Assembly: GCA_019119355.1 (NCBI GenBank)
Contig: DWXE01000043.1
Location: 87,277-151,276 of the forward strand
DNA from: Candidatus Eisenbergiella merdigallinarum
GTDB taxonomy: Bacteria; Bacillota; Clostridia; Lachnospirales; Lachnospiraceae
Reading direction: 5' to 3'
Length of the DNA: 64,000 nucleotides
Positions 50,135-59,226 of the stretch are shown here, in pieces (position 1 is the first letter of the stretch; the number at the start of each line of letters is the position of its first letter). The notes beneath the pieces were generated by a model. That model saw only the letters and a list, made by a program, of their open reading frames with translations. It had not been told where the DNA came from and did not search any database. The translations under genes and the position numbers were made by a program.

Positions 50135-51604
50135 TCAGCGCATGTACAATTCCGTCATTTCCCGCATCTCTTCGGCCAGCGCGTCCGTCAGCTGGCCTTT
50201 TGTCAGCCTCCATTTCCAGTTGTCCCCCAGGGTGGAGGGGAAATTGATCCGGGCCTCCCTCCCCAGCTCCAGCCAGTCCTGGATCGGGATCACCGCCGTG
50301 TCCGCGGCGGAGGAAAAGGCGGCCGCGATCATGCCCCGGGGCACTTCGTTCCCCCGTTTCACCCGGAGATAGCGGCGGATGAAACGCTTCGCCTTCTGCC
50401 CCTGTTCCTCATACCAGGCCAGGGTGGTCTGGTTGTCGTGGGTTCCCGTGTAGACGATGCAGTTTTTCTCATAATTGTGGGGCAGATATTCGCTGTCCGC
50501 GCCGTCGAAAGCGAACTGCAGCACCTTCATGCCCGGGAATCCCGTCCGTTTGATCAGCCGGCGCACCGGAGGCGTGATCACGCCCAGATCCTCCGCGATC
50601 ACGGCCCGTTTCCCCAGCTTTTTCTTCATCGCCGCGAACAGATCGTAATCCGGCCCCTTTTCCCAGTGGCCGTTGACAGCCGTCTTATCCCCATACGGGA
50701 TGGAAAAATAGGCTTCGAATCCCCGGAAGTGGTCGATGCGGACCACATCGTAGAGCCGGCTGCAGAAATCCAGCCGGGAAAGCCACCAGGCGTATCCGGT
50801 CTCTCTATGATAGTCCCAGTCGTAAAGCGGGTTTCCCCACAGCTGTCCGGTGGCGGAAAAAGCGTCCGGCGGCACCCCTGCCACCGCTTTGGGCAGACGG
50901 TCCTCCTCCAGGCAGAACAGCTCCGGATGGGCCCAGGTATCCGCGCTGTCGTAGGCCACATAGATGGGGATGTCGCCGACGATGGAAATCCCGTTGTCGT
51001 TGGCGTATGCCTTCAGCGCCGTCCACTGCTCCCAGAACAGGAACTGAAGGAACTTCCAGAACACAATCTCCTCCTCCAGCTCCTTTTTGCACCGTTCCAG
51101 CGCCGCTTCCTCCCGCATTCTCAGCGGCTTTTCCCACTCCACGAAGGCCGCGCCCCCATGGCTGTCCTTGAGCGCCATGAAGAGGGCGTAATCGGAGAGC
51201 CACCGGTCGTTTTCTTCGCAGAAGGCGGCGAAGTCCGGATCCTGCCGGATTCCGCTGCGCTCGCAGGCCAGCTTCAGGAGGGGGAAGCGGTTGAAATACA
51301 TCTTTTCGTAGTCCACATAGGCTTCGCTTCCGCCCCAGTCCGTTTCCTCACATTCTTTTGCAGTCAGCCAGCCCTTTTCGATCAGCGTTTCCAGATCGAT
51401 CAGATACGGATTGCCCGCGAACGTGGAGAAGGACTGATAGGGGGAATCCCCGTATCCGGTGGGACCCAGGGGCAGAATCTGCCATAGCTTCTGCCCCGCC
51501 TTTTTCAAAAAATCCACAAATTCGTACGCTTCCCGGGAAAAGGTTCCGATCCCGTAACGGGACGGGATCGAGGTCACCGGGAGCAATACCCCGCTCTTTC
51601 TCAT
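50135..51604 (-). CDS. malQ: 4-alpha-glucanotransferase (amylomaltase)
   Basis: A 489-residue GH77 enzyme that moves maltodextrin segments between glucans. Conserved parts are [42 protein letters not shown], the nucleophile region [14 protein letters not shown], the acid/base [12 protein letters not shown], and the third carboxylate in [13 protein letters not shown]. The start at 51604 overlaps the glgP stop (ATGA). The longer track ORF begins inside glgP. Together with glgP it breaks down glycogen or maltodextrins. Confidence 0.96.
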   Translation of the reverse strand: MRKSGVLLPVTSIPSRYGIGTFSREAYEFVDFLKKAGQKLWQILPLGPTGYGDSPYQSFSTFAGNPYLIDLETLIEKGWLTAKECEETDWGGSEAYVDYEKMYFNRFPLLKLACERSGIRQDPDFAAFCEENDRWLSDYALFMALKDSHGGAAFVEWEKPLRMREEAALERCKKELEEEIVFWKFLQFLFWEQWTALKAYANDNGISIVGDIPIYVAYDSADTWAHPELFCLEEDRLPKAVAGVPPDAFSATGQLWGNPLYDWDYHRETGYAWWLSRLDFCSRLYDVVRIDHFRGFEAYFSIPYGDKTAVNGHWEKGPDYDLFAAMKKKLGKRAVIAEDLGVITPPVRRLIKRTGFPGMKVLQFAFDGADSEYLPHNYEKNCIVYTGTHDNQTTLAWYEEQGQKAKRFIRRYLRVKRGNEVPRGMIAAAFSSAADTAVIPIQDWLELGREARINFPSTLGDNWKWRLTKGQLTDALAEEMREMTELYMR

Positions 51605-53940
51605 CCCAGCCGATTGCCTCCGTCTTCGCTCTCCTTCAGCTTCCAGATATCCCGGTTGTATTCCCGGATGGTCCGGTCGGAGGAGAAGAAACCGGATTTC
51701 GCGATATTTGTCAGCATCATCCGCTTCCACTTCGCCCGGTCCTCGAAATCCGCGATCATGCGGTCCTTCGTCCGGATGTAGTCCTCCAGATCCAGAAGGG
51801 TCATGAACCAGTCCTTGTTCAGCAGCTCGTCATGCAGCCGCTTTAAGTTTTCCTCATGGCCTGCCGCCAGCGCCTGTTCGCTCACGATGAAGTCCACGGC
51901 TTCTTTGATCGCCGGGCTCTTCTTATAATATTGCTTCGAAACGTAGTCCGCCTTTTCATAATGTTCGATCACCTGCTCGCTGCTCTGGCCGAACATATAG
52001 ATGTTGTCGTCTCCCACCAGTTCGTGAATCTCCACGTTGGCGCCGTCCGCCGTGCCCAGCGTCACCGCCCCGTTGAGCATGAACTTCATATTGCCCGTGC
52101 CGGACGCTTCCTTGGAAGCCAGGGAAATCTGCTCCGAAATATCGCAGGCGGGAATCAGCTTTTCCGCGTAGCTGACGTTATAGTTCTCCGTCATCACCAC
52201 CTGCATGAAATCCTTCACGTCCGGATCGTTGTTCACGATCTCCTGCAGCACCAGAAGGAGATGGATGATATCCTGCGCGATCACGTATGCGGGCGCCGCT
52301 TTCGCCCCGAACAAAAAGGTGATGGGGCGGACGGGCTTTTTGCCGCCCTTGATCTCCAGGTATTTGTGGATGATATACAGGGCGTTCATCTGCTGGCGCT
52401 TATACTCGTGCAGCCGCTTGATCTGAATGTCGAAAATCGAATCCGGATTGATCACAACGCCTTCCTTTTCGGCGATGTAAGCGCAGAGCTCCCTCTTCTT
52501 GCAGCGCTTGACCTCCTCCAGGCGGTCCAGAAATTCCCCGTCGTCCGAAAAGGCCAGCAGCTTTTCCAGCTCATCCGCATCGGTCCTGTAGCCGTCTCCG
52601 ATGGCCTCGGAAATCAGCGCCGCCAGCTCCCGGTTGCAGGACAGAAGCCATCTGCGGAAGGTGATGCCGTTTGTCTTGTTGTTGAACTTCTCCGGATAGA
52701 TCCCGTAGAAGGAATGCAGCTCCGTATTCTTCAGGATTTCCGTGTGGATCGCAGCAACGCCGTTGACGGAAAACCCGTAGTGGATATCCATGCGGGCCAT
52801 GTGCACCAGGTCGTTCTCATCGATGATCTGCACTTCGGGATCGTCGTATTTTTCCGCCACCCGGTCCGCCAGCTCCCGGATGATGGGCACCAGCTGGGGA
52901 ACCGCTTTTTCCAGCCACTCCAGAGGCCATTTTTCCAGCGCCTCCGCCAGAATGGTGTGGTTGGTGTAGGCGCAGGTGCGGCTCACCACCTCGATGGCCT
53001 CGTCCATGGTAAACGCCTTGTCGTTGACCAGGATGCGGATCAGCTCCGGAATGATCATGGAAGGATGGGTATCGTTGATCTGGATCACCGCGTGATCGTA
53101 CATCCTGCGCAGATCGTACTGCTTCTCCTTCATTTCCTTCAAAATCAGCTGCGCGGCGTTGCTGACCATGAAATACTGCTGATAGATGCGCAGCAGCTTG
53201 CCCGCTTCGTCGGAATCGTCCGGGTACAAAAACAGGGTCAGATTTTTCCCGACGGCATCCTTATCGAAGGAGATCCCTTCCTCCACCAGGCTTTCGTCCA
53301 CGCCCTCCAGATCGAAAAGGCGCAGCTTGTTCACGCCGCTGTCATAGCCGATCACGTCGATATCATAGAGCCGGGAAGTCACTTTCTTTTCCCCGAAATA
53401 CACGTTGAAGGTCACGTCCGTTTTGTTCAGCCAGGAGTCCTCCTCCATCCACCCGTCCTTTTCGGCGGTCTGCAGCCGGTCCCGGAATACCTGCCGGAAC
53501 AGGCCGAAATGGTAATTCAGGCCGATCCCCTCTCCGGGAAGGCCCAGGGTGGCGATGGAGTCCATGAAGCAGGCGGCCAGACGGCCCAGGCCGCCGTTGC
53601 CCAGCGAGGGTTCCGGCTCTACCTCCTCGATGCGGGACAGATCTCTCCCCTTGCTCTTCAAAATTTCATCCACCTTATCGTAGATCCCCAGGTTGATCAG
53701 GTTGTTGGACAGCAGCTTGCCGATGAGAAACTCCGCCGAAATATAGTAGACTTTCTTGTCCCCGTCGTTGGGCACGGTGGCGTCCGTCAGCCCCTTGACC
53801 AGATACAGCAGGGCCACGTAAATCTGTTCGTCCGACGCGTCCTGCACGGTGCGGTCGAACAGCCGCTTCGTCAGCGCTTCCAGCTCCATATCGATTCTCT
53901 GCTCCAGGATTTCTCTCTGGATCGTCTCTTCCACTCTCAC
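51601..53940 (-). CDS. glgP: Glycogen/maltodextrin phosphorylase
   Basis: A 779-residue GT35 alpha-glucan phosphorylase that releases glucose 1-phosphate from alpha-1,4-glucan ends. It has [19 protein letters not shown], the [18 protein letters not shown] block, [16 protein letters not shown], and the PLP-lysine loop [20 protein letters not shown]. It begins with a GTG, six bases after GGAGG. It is expressed after the LacI-type gene and is coupled to malQ, so phosphorylase and disproportionating enzyme are made together. Confidence 0.97.
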   Translation of the reverse strand: MRVEETIQREILEQRIDMELEALTKRLFDRTVQDASDEQIYVALLYLVKGLTDATVPNDGDKKVYYISAEFLIGKLLSNNLINLGIYDKVDEILKSKGRDLSRIEEVEPEPSLGNGGLGRLAACFMDSIATLGLPGEGIGLNYHFGLFRQVFRDRLQTAEKDGWMEEDSWLNKTDVTFNVYFGEKKVTSRLYDIDVIGYDSGVNKLRLFDLEGVDESLVEEGISFDKDAVGKNLTLFLYPDDSDEAGKLLRIYQQYFMVSNAAQLILKEMKEKQYDLRRMYDHAVIQINDTHPSMIIPELIRILVNDKAFTMDEAIEVVSRTCAYTNHTILAEALEKWPLEWLEKAVPQLVPIIRELADRVAEKYDDPEVQIIDENDLVHMARMDIHYGFSVNGVAAIHTEILKNTELHSFYGIYPEKFNNKTNGITFRRWLLSCNRELAALISEAIGDGYRTDADELEKLLAFSDDGEFLDRLEEVKRCKKRELCAYIAEKEGVVINPDSIFDIQIKRLHEYKRQQMNALYIIHKYLEIKGGKKPVRPITFLFGAKAAPAYVIAQDIIHLLLVLQEIVNNDPDVKDFMQVVMTENYNVSYAEKLIPACDISEQISLASKEASGTGNMKFMLNGAVTLGTADGANVEIHELVGDDNIYMFGQSSEQVIEHYEKADYVSKQYYKKSPAIKEAVDFIVSEQALAAGHEENLKRLHDELLNKDWFMTLLDLEDYIRTKDRMIADFEDRAKWKRMMLTNIAKSGFFSSDRTIREYNRDIWKLKESEDGGNRLG

Positions 53941-54005
53941 TTCAAACCTCCGTTCTGCCGCACTCCGGCGGCCCTTTGCGGGACAAATCCCAAATCGTCA
54001 TCCAA

Positions 54006-54998
54006 CTATCTGATGATATCCTGGTACTTCATCCGGACCAGCTCGTAGTCCAGAACCAGGTTTCTCCCTTCCGCGCCTCCCATGAGGCGTTCTGCTTCCT
54101 CCACCGCGGCGGCGGAAATCCTGAAAAAATCCTGCCTGACGGTATTCATCTGCTTTCCCGCGTAGCCCATCAGCGCGATTCCGTCGAAGCCGCAGACCGG
54201 ATGGAATACGTCCATCTCCATCAGCGCCCGCATGGCCCCGATGGCCATCAGGTCCGACGCGCAGACGAAGACGTCCGTCTCCTTTTCGTGAAGGAACGTC
54301 AGCTCCCGCGCCTTCCGCTCGCTGAAATCCCCGTACACCACATTCAGCTCGAGATCCAGTTCTCCGGCCAGATCCCGAATGCCGCGGATGCGCTCCCAGG
54401 TCACATAGGAGTCCTTCCTTCCGGCGATGTAAAGGACCCTCCTGCAGTTCTCATTTTCCAGAATCGTCTTTCTGGCCACGTCGTACTGCGCCTTCCGCTG
54501 GTCGATCCACACCGAGGACGTGTTCCTGTCAAAAAAAGGGGCGTCCACCACCACCGTCTTAAATTCGCCGCTTTCGATCAGCGCCTTCCAGAACGGATCT
54601 TCCCGCTCCATCCCGTAGACGATGATTCCCTCGATGCTCTGCGCTTTCAGGTAGTTTACGACTTCCGCGGTCCCCTTATCCTTCAGCATGGAAAAAAACA
54701 GGGTGATCACGTCCATGTTCAGCTCCCGCGCCCGGTGAATGGCCCCCGCCAGATACTGCAGGTCGATCTCATCCACCGCAGCCGTACCCTCCTCCAGATT
54801 CAGAAGAAAAGCCACACGCCCCGACTTTCCGGACGACAGCGCCGCCGCGATGGCGTTCGGGGTAAAGTTCAGCTCCTCTATGGCTTCGTTCACCCGCTCC
54901 CGCGTCCTGTCGCTGACGCCCGCGTATCCGTTTAAGACCTTCGATACCGTGGAAATCGCCACCCCGGCCCTCCTGGCCACATCCTTAATGGAAGCCAC
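54006..54998 (-). CDS. LacI-family transcriptional regulator of the glgP-malQ operon
   Basis: A 330-residue LacI/GalR regulator. The HTH is IKDVARRAGVAISTVSKVLN with hinge helix NAIAAALSSGKS, followed by a periplasmic-binding-protein-like sugar domain (about 60-330) with IEGIIVYGMERED and FVCASDLMAIGAMRAL. It is the first gene of a unit with glgP and malQ. Two identical GAAAACGTTTTC operators surround its promoter, so it likely represses its own operon until a malto-oligosaccharide or related effector binds. The effector is inference. Confidence 0.93.
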   Translation of the reverse strand: MASIKDVARRAGVAISTVSKVLNGYAGVSDRTRERVNEAIEELNFTPNAIAAALSSGKSGRVAFLLNLEEGTAAVDEIDLQYLAGAIHRARELNMDVITLFFSMLKDKGTAEVVNYLKAQSIEGIIVYGMEREDPFWKALIESGEFKTVVVDAPFFDRNTSSVWIDQRKAQYDVARKTILENENCRRVLYIAGRKDSYVTWERIRGIRDLAGELDLELNVVYGDFSERKARELTFLHEKETDVFVCASDLMAIGAMRALMEMDVFHPVCGFDGIALMGYAGKQMNTVRQDFFRISAAAVEEAERLMGGAEGRNLVLDYELVRMKYQDIIR

Positions 54999-55067
54999 GC
55001 CTTCTCCCTCCCTTCCGGATTTTTCGATAAACTTGCAAATTCGGGGAAATCCCCATTGACGGAAATA

Positions 55068-55079
55068 GAAAACGTTTTC
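55068..55079. promoter_or_regulatory. LacI-type operator O1
   Basis: The perfect palindrome GAAAACGTTTTC has the central CG typical of LacI-family sites. It lies just downstream of the predicted transcription start of the lacI-glgP-malQ operon. Confidence 0.8.
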
Positions 55080-55090
55080 CGTACGCTGTC

Positions 55091-55119
55091 AGCATAGTAC
55101 GGAAAACGTTTTCTGTCAA
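55091..55119 (-). promoter_or_regulatory. Sigma-A promoter of lacI-glgP-malQ
   Basis: On the minus strand TTGACA (55114-55119) and TATGCT (55091-55096) are 17 bases apart. The second operator fills most of the spacer. Confidence 0.8.
55102..55113. promoter_or_regulatory. LacI-type operator O2
   Basis: An identical GAAAACGTTTTC, 34 bases centre to centre from O1, sits between the -35 and -10 boxes. The two sites are flanked by mirrored CCGTAC/GTACGG, which lengthens the symmetry. Confidence 0.8.
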
Positions 55120-55181
55120 GTGCCCTCCTGTAATTTTCTAAAATGATTGTGTAAAATCTGTTTTCATATTATTTCCCCGTC

Positions 55182-55490
55182 CTATGGCTCTATGTAACGC
55201 TGTCTGGCCTGTCCGTCCCGGTACAGCGCATAGACGAAATTCGCCGCGCCGTAGATGAGAAGGTACCGGCGGCAAAGGCATACCCGTTCATGAGCAGCCC
55301 CGGGGAAACGATGGGCACGATGCCCGTCATGAAGGACAGCGAAAACAGCAGAAGATCCAATGCCCGGCGCTTGCGGGAACGCCGCACGGAAAAGCTGCGC
55401 CTCAAAACGGAGAATGCCGTGTTCAAAAAGAATATGCCTACGATCAGGTTGGTCACATGAAGCACCAGATTCAGCACGGCTGTCAGACGC
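55182..55490 (-). pseudogene. Frameshifted small membrane protein remnant
   Basis: One minus-strand frame encodes LNLVLHVTNLIVGIFFLNTA ... SFMTGIVPIVSPGLLMNGYA with two clear membrane segments. A second frame then continues LLIYGAANFVYALYRDGQ to a stop at 55182. Joining the two needs one shift near 55270. The family is not recognised. It directly follows the radical SAM remnant. Confidence 0.5.
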
Positions 55491-55826
55491 TTCCTCCAAC
55501 GAGATGCTGCCTCCCTCTTCGGGCGAGGGGACGATCCCGGCCAGATCGAAATATGTAATTTCCGAAAAAATCAGGTTGTCCAGCACCGGGCAGGGCCGGA
55601 GCATATTGCCGTTGAAGGGCTGATTGTCGTGATAGCCCATGAACAACGGGGAGCGGTAGGCTTCCAGAAGCGTCTTCTCCCGGATGTTGGAATCGGAGTA
55701 GTGAATGAAGGCGCAGGGTTCTATATCGCCGCCGGCGTTGATGTGGCAATAGTTTCTGCCGCCGGCAATGCAGCCGCCAACGTATTCTCCGTCGTTCCAG
55801 AAATCTATCGTAAACAGGGGCTTCCC
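55483..55826 (-). pseudogene. Radical SAM protein remnant (SPASM-like C-terminal part)
   Basis: The frame encodes FWNDGEYVGGCIAGGRNYCH, INAGGDIEPCAFIHYSDSN, LLEAYRSPLF and NMLRPCPVLDN. This is the cysteine-bearing C-terminal region of a radical SAM/SPASM protein. The SAM-binding N-terminal half with its CxxxCxxC motif is missing, because a stop lies just upstream at about 55829. The natural C-terminus runs into the frame of the following remnant. I read it as a 5'-truncated pseudogene. Confidence 0.65.
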
Positions 55827-55939
55827 TCATATGAGCAAAATTCTCCGTTTCTGTTCTTTGTCCATGCCTTCCTGTTTAGGGCTATCTGTTTCCCGACGGC
55901 CCCAGAATATTTGATTCAAATTCAGCCCTGACATACTTT

Positions 55940-57400
55940 CTACTCTTCCGGGAACTGTGTTCCAGCAACATATCTGGTATTTCTTGCATTTCCTTCTTTC
56001 ATCAAAACTGACTTCTTAACCATACTTCCGAGCAGGCCTCTTGCACGCCGTTCTTTCACATTCAATAATTCAGCAACAACGGAGGTTGTACAAAAACCAT
56101 TTTTGCGGACATACTTCTCAATTTGTAATTCCTGATTCAAATCCGGCAATGCGGCAGTGCCGGATTGTGCCGGATTGCCGGATTGTGCCGGATCCTCCGT
56201 GACTCTGCCCATATTTTGACCTGTTTTAACCACTTTCCGATAGAAAACCACCCGGAAACCGTCGCCAAATTCCTCAATGGCCGGTTCTTTTAGCCCATAC
56301 TCCGCGCAACTGCTACGAATCCGTCCAAGGCCGGTTCCCCACGCTTCAATGATCTTCATGTAGTAGAATGCCTCGGAAATCGCCGCATTCCGGCACTTTG
56401 ACCTGCCGGATAGCGCCGCTTCCATATCCAGGCCTCCGTACAGCGTTCCCGGAGAGACGATTTCAACCCGATCATCGTAAATGGAAACCTGCATGGCAGA
56501 ATCATCCAGATACGACCGATGTGTAACGCCGTTGACAATTGCTTCCCGCACCGCCAACACCGGCAGCTCATAATAATCCCGGCGTACAATACCGTTAATT
56601 TCCGCGCTCAGATTGATATGTCGCTTTACAAACTGATATGCTTCTTCAATTTGCTCGTAGATCGGACCGGTATATTCCCGTCGGTCAATGAAAACCGCAC
56701 GGTCAACGCCCTTAAAAAGAGCACATTGAATTTTCGCATAACGTACTTTGTTTACCGTCATCAAGTTAAAGGCATGGGTCGGCGCATAGTCACGCCCCAG
56801 CCGGCACAAAAGCCCCATATCCTCCAGCTTTTCGACGGTCATGTCGTGAATTCCCGCTTTTTCTTCCTCAGTCTTGCAGGCGGAAAGAGCCACTTCTTTC
56901 ATAGCGGCGCAGAGTTTATGCGCAGCATCCTCGTCATACTCCATTCCGATCTCCTGAAGGGTGTCGTAGTAAATGCCCTGTCCCTCCAGTTCCAACGCCT
57001 GAAGCCGTCTTGCATCCGCTGCACGACTGCTGCCATTGATGCGAATATAAGCGGATCTCTCTTTTCCCATTGACTTGATATAGTACGGCCGAAATTTACC
57101 CGGCACCACATCAATGATCAAAATCGTTTTTCCTTCCAACGTCTGCGCCGTAATGTTAGTCTCGATCTGCGGGGTACAGGCGTCCGAAATCATATTGGTA
57201 ATGTCGTCTGACAAACGGAACGGATTCACATCACCGATTCCATAGACAATGTTGGTAATATCCTCGATGCCAAGGATGACCTTTCCGCCGGTGCAGTTGG
57301 CAAATGCGATAATATCCTTCAGGAATCTCTCGCGCTTCTTCGGAATTTCTCTTTTGAATTCGATGTTCTTCCCTTCACCGAAATATGCTTTCTCAGCCAT
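55940..57400 (-). CDS. AlbA_2 domain / ATPase-type putative transcriptional regulator
   Basis: A 486-residue protein of the COG2865-like group (often labelled 'RNA-binding domain' or 'RecG-related'). The N-terminal AlbA_2 (Schlafen AAA_4) domain, about 10-130, shows EGKNIEFKREIPKKRERFLK and IAFANCTGGKVILGIED. The centre (about 270-390) is an HATPase-c_4-like part with LAVREAIVNGVTHRSYLDDS and EAWGTGLGRIRSSCAEYG. The C-terminal 60 residues look like a winged helix (EKYVRKNGFCTTSVVAELLNVKERRARGL). A Pro/Ala/Gln/Ser/Gly tract encoded by short tandem DNA repeats separates the last two. Its function is not established, and some relatives occur in defence contexts. Its DNA is less GC-rich than the neighbours. 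Confidence 0.8.
   Translation of the reverse strand: MAEKAYFGEGKNIEFKREIPKKRERFLKDIIAFANCTGGKVILGIEDITNIVYGIGDVNPFRLSDDITNMISDACTPQIETNITAQTLEGKTILIIDVVPGKFRPYYIKSMGKERSAYIRINGSSRAADARRLQALELEGQGIYYDTLQEIGMEYDEDAAHKLCAAMKEVALSACKTEEEKAGIHDMTVEKLEDMGLLCRLGRDYAPTHAFNLMTVNKVRYAKIQCALFKGVDRAVFIDRREYTGPIYEQIEEAYQFVKRHINLSAEINGIVRRDYYELPVLAVREAIVNGVTHRSYLDDSAMQVSIYDDRVEIVSPGTLYGGLDMEAALSGRSKCRNAAISEAFYYMKIIEAWGTGLGRIRSSCAEYGLKEPAIEEFGDGFRVVFYRKVVKTGQNMGRVTEDPAQSGNPAQSGTAALPDLNQELQIEKYVRKNGFCTTSVVAELLNVKERRARGLLGSMVKKSVLMKEGNARNTRYVAGTQFPEE
56157..56194. repeat. Tandem GTGCCGGATT repeat inside the AlbA_2 gene
   Basis: The four units are GTGCCGGATT, GTGCCGGATT, GCCGGATT and GTGCCGGATC. They encode repeated P-A-Q-S-G on the minus strand between the ATPase-like and winged-helix parts. 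Another GCCGGATTGC lies at 57531, in front of the gene. Confidence 0.8.
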
Positions 57401-57498
57401 CTGATTACCTCACAAATCGATTCTTAATTTTCGTCGCATTCACGTAAACCCTTTTCAGCCATGCGCAAAACAGGCTATAAAATCTCATTTAACAGTAT

Positions 57499-57526
57499 AC
57501 TATAGTGATTCGCGGAACTCAATCAA
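57499..57526 (-). promoter_or_regulatory. Candidate promoter of the AlbA_2 gene
   Basis: On the minus strand TTGATT and TATAGT are 16 bases apart, about 100 bases before the ATG. Confidence 0.45.
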
Positions 57527-57571
57527 TAATGCCGGATTGCTCGCACTTTTTGCCCAAATACTAAATTTTTC

Positions 57572-57605
57572 AAAAGAATGAGCCCGCCAGAAGGCGAGCT
57601 CATTC
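57572..57605 (-). terminator. Intrinsic terminator after the hydrogenase gene
   Basis: GAATGAGC and GCTCATTC with inner CGCC/GGCG pair around AGAA. TTTT follows on the minus strand, 14 bases past the stop. Confidence 0.75.
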
Positions 57606-57618
57606 AAATTTAATTCTC

Positions 57619-59076
57619 TTATCTGTGCATGGAGAAGGAATCCAGATCGTAGTTCTTCAGATTCTCGTGAACTCCTCTGTTGTCCGCCTCGCCGATGAGC
57701 TTATCGCGGTCTTTCTTCGCCGCCTGCGCAGCCTTGTGATGGCTGGGGCCGCCCACGCAGCCGCCTTCACAGATCATTCCCTCGATGAAGTCTTCCGGCA
57801 GTTTGCCGATCTTGAGCAGGGTCAGGGCGCGCTTGCACTCCGCGATGCCGCTACATCTGGCCACCTTGATATCGGTGTTCTCTCCGGTCTCCTTCAGGCA
57901 TTCCAGAACCGCTTCCGTCACGCCGCCGCCGTTGCCGAACCGTTTGCCGAACACGCTGGCCTCCTGGCTGGTATTGGCTTCAGGCTCCAGTTCCACTCCC
58001 TTCGCGCGCATGATGGCGCGAATTTCACCGAAGGTCAGAACATAGTCCGCATTGCCCTCGATATCGTGGCCGTGAGCCTCGGACTTCTTCGCGATGCAGG
58101 GCCCGACGAACACGGTAACCGTCTCCGGATCCTTCGCCTTGAGCATTCTGGATACGGCGCACATCGGGGAAACGGTGGTGGAGATATTGCCGGCCACTTC
58201 CGGGAAGTGCTTTCTGATGTAGTTGACGAACGCAGGGCAGCAGGAGGTCGTCATCTTCTTGCCTTCCTTGAAGCCTTCCGCCCATTCGGCGGCCTCGAAC
58301 GCCGCGGTCAGGTCTCCGCCGAGCCCCACTTCCACGAAGTCCGCAAAGCCGACTTTCTTCATCGCCGTTCTCCAGCTGGCCATGGTGATGTCGGGACCGA
58401 ACTGGCCTTCCCCTGCGGGAGCCAGCATGGCTACGACTTTTTTGCCGTCGCGGATCGCGTTGACCACGCTCACCACGTCCGTCTTGGATGCGATCGCTCC
58501 GAAGGGGCAGCTGTGGATGCACTGTCCGCACTGAATGCACTTGGCCTCATCGATCTGGCACACCTCGTGCTCGTCCATGGTGATGGCGCTCACAGGACAG
58601 CTCTTCATGCAGGGCCTCTGGATCTTCACGATTGCGGAATACGCGCAGGCATCCGCGCACTTGCCGCAGGACTTACACTTATTCGGATCGATGTGGGAAC
58701 GTCCGCCGGCGATGGTGATCGCTCCGAAATGGCAGGCCTGGCGGCAGGACTTCGCAAGGCAGCCCTGGCACAGATCCGTTACCACATATCCGGAAGAAAT
58801 CGGACATTCTTCACATGCCGAGTTGATGACCTGAACGATGTTGTTGCTCTCTTTATTCCCGGGGCATTTCCCCTCCGCAAGTCTGACTCTCTGTCTGATG
58901 ATCTCGCGTTCCTTATAAACACAGCAGCGGAAACGCGCCTCAGGGCCCGGGATCATTTCAAAGGGGATATTATCTTTCTTCTCTTCCAGCTCGCCCGCAA
59001 ACGCCTGCTTCGCCACTTCCGTAAGCACTTCGTGCTTGATGTTCATAATGGTAGCGTCATCCGATACTTTACCCAT
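57619..59076 (-). CDS. [FeFe] hydrogenase, group B-like monomer
   Basis: A 485-residue iron-only hydrogenase. The N-terminal part carries several cysteine motifs for [4Fe-4S] clusters, including CKSCGKCADACAYSAI and CIQCGQCIHSCPFGAI. The H-cluster domain has L1 TTSCCPAFVNYI, L2 VFVGPCIAKKSEAHG and L3 GMICEGGCVGGPS, the group-B form of the three H-cluster signatures. It would reduce protons with electrons from ferredoxin, or act in redox sensing as suggested for some members. The start at 59076 is chosen over the longer track ORF because AAAGAG precedes it and the family begins near here. It lies 150 bases downstream of the PFOR gene. Confidence 0.88.
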   Translation of the reverse strand: MGKVSDDATIMNIKHEVLTEVAKQAFAGELEEKKDNIPFEMIPGPEARFRCCVYKEREIIRQRVRLAEGKCPGNKESNNIVQVINSACEECPISSGYVVTDLCQGCLAKSCRQACHFGAITIAGGRSHIDPNKCKSCGKCADACAYSAIVKIQRPCMKSCPVSAITMDEHEVCQIDEAKCIQCGQCIHSCPFGAIASKTDVVSVVNAIRDGKKVVAMLAPAGEGQFGPDITMASWRTAMKKVGFADFVEVGLGGDLTAAFEAAEWAEGFKEGKKMTTSCCPAFVNYIRKHFPEVAGNISTTVSPMCAVSRMLKAKDPETVTVFVGPCIAKKSEAHGHDIEGNADYVLTFGEIRAIMRAKGVELEPEANTSQEASVFGKRFGNGGGVTEAVLECLKETGENTDIKVARCSGIAECKRALTLLKIGKLPEDFIEGMICEGGCVGGPSHHKAAQAAKKDRDKLIGEADNRGVHENLKNYDLDSFSMHR

Positions 59077-59145
59077 ATTTCTCTTTATCCTCTTTCCTGA
59101 AATTCTCCAATCTGAGATACATATGACATACGCGCCGGACATCGG

Positions 59146-59174
59146 ACCGAAAAGCCCTTTTGGGGCTTTCCGGT
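59146..59174 (-). terminator. Hairpin between PFOR and hydrogenase genes
   Basis: ACCGAAAAGCCC pairs with GGGGCTTTCCGGT around a short loop. The minus-strand arm ends GGGCTTTTCGGT without a free U run, so termination may be partial and allow some read-through into the hydrogenase gene. Confidence 0.45.
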
Positions 59175-59226
59175 TCAGCCGACGCGTATGGTTTTACCGA
59201 AATGACTGTTTCAGATCGCAGTCAGA

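Noticed and set aside
55940-57400. Reading the AlbA_2 protein as RecG helicase
   Set aside because: No helicase motifs are present. Such names come from loose annotation of COG2865 proteins.
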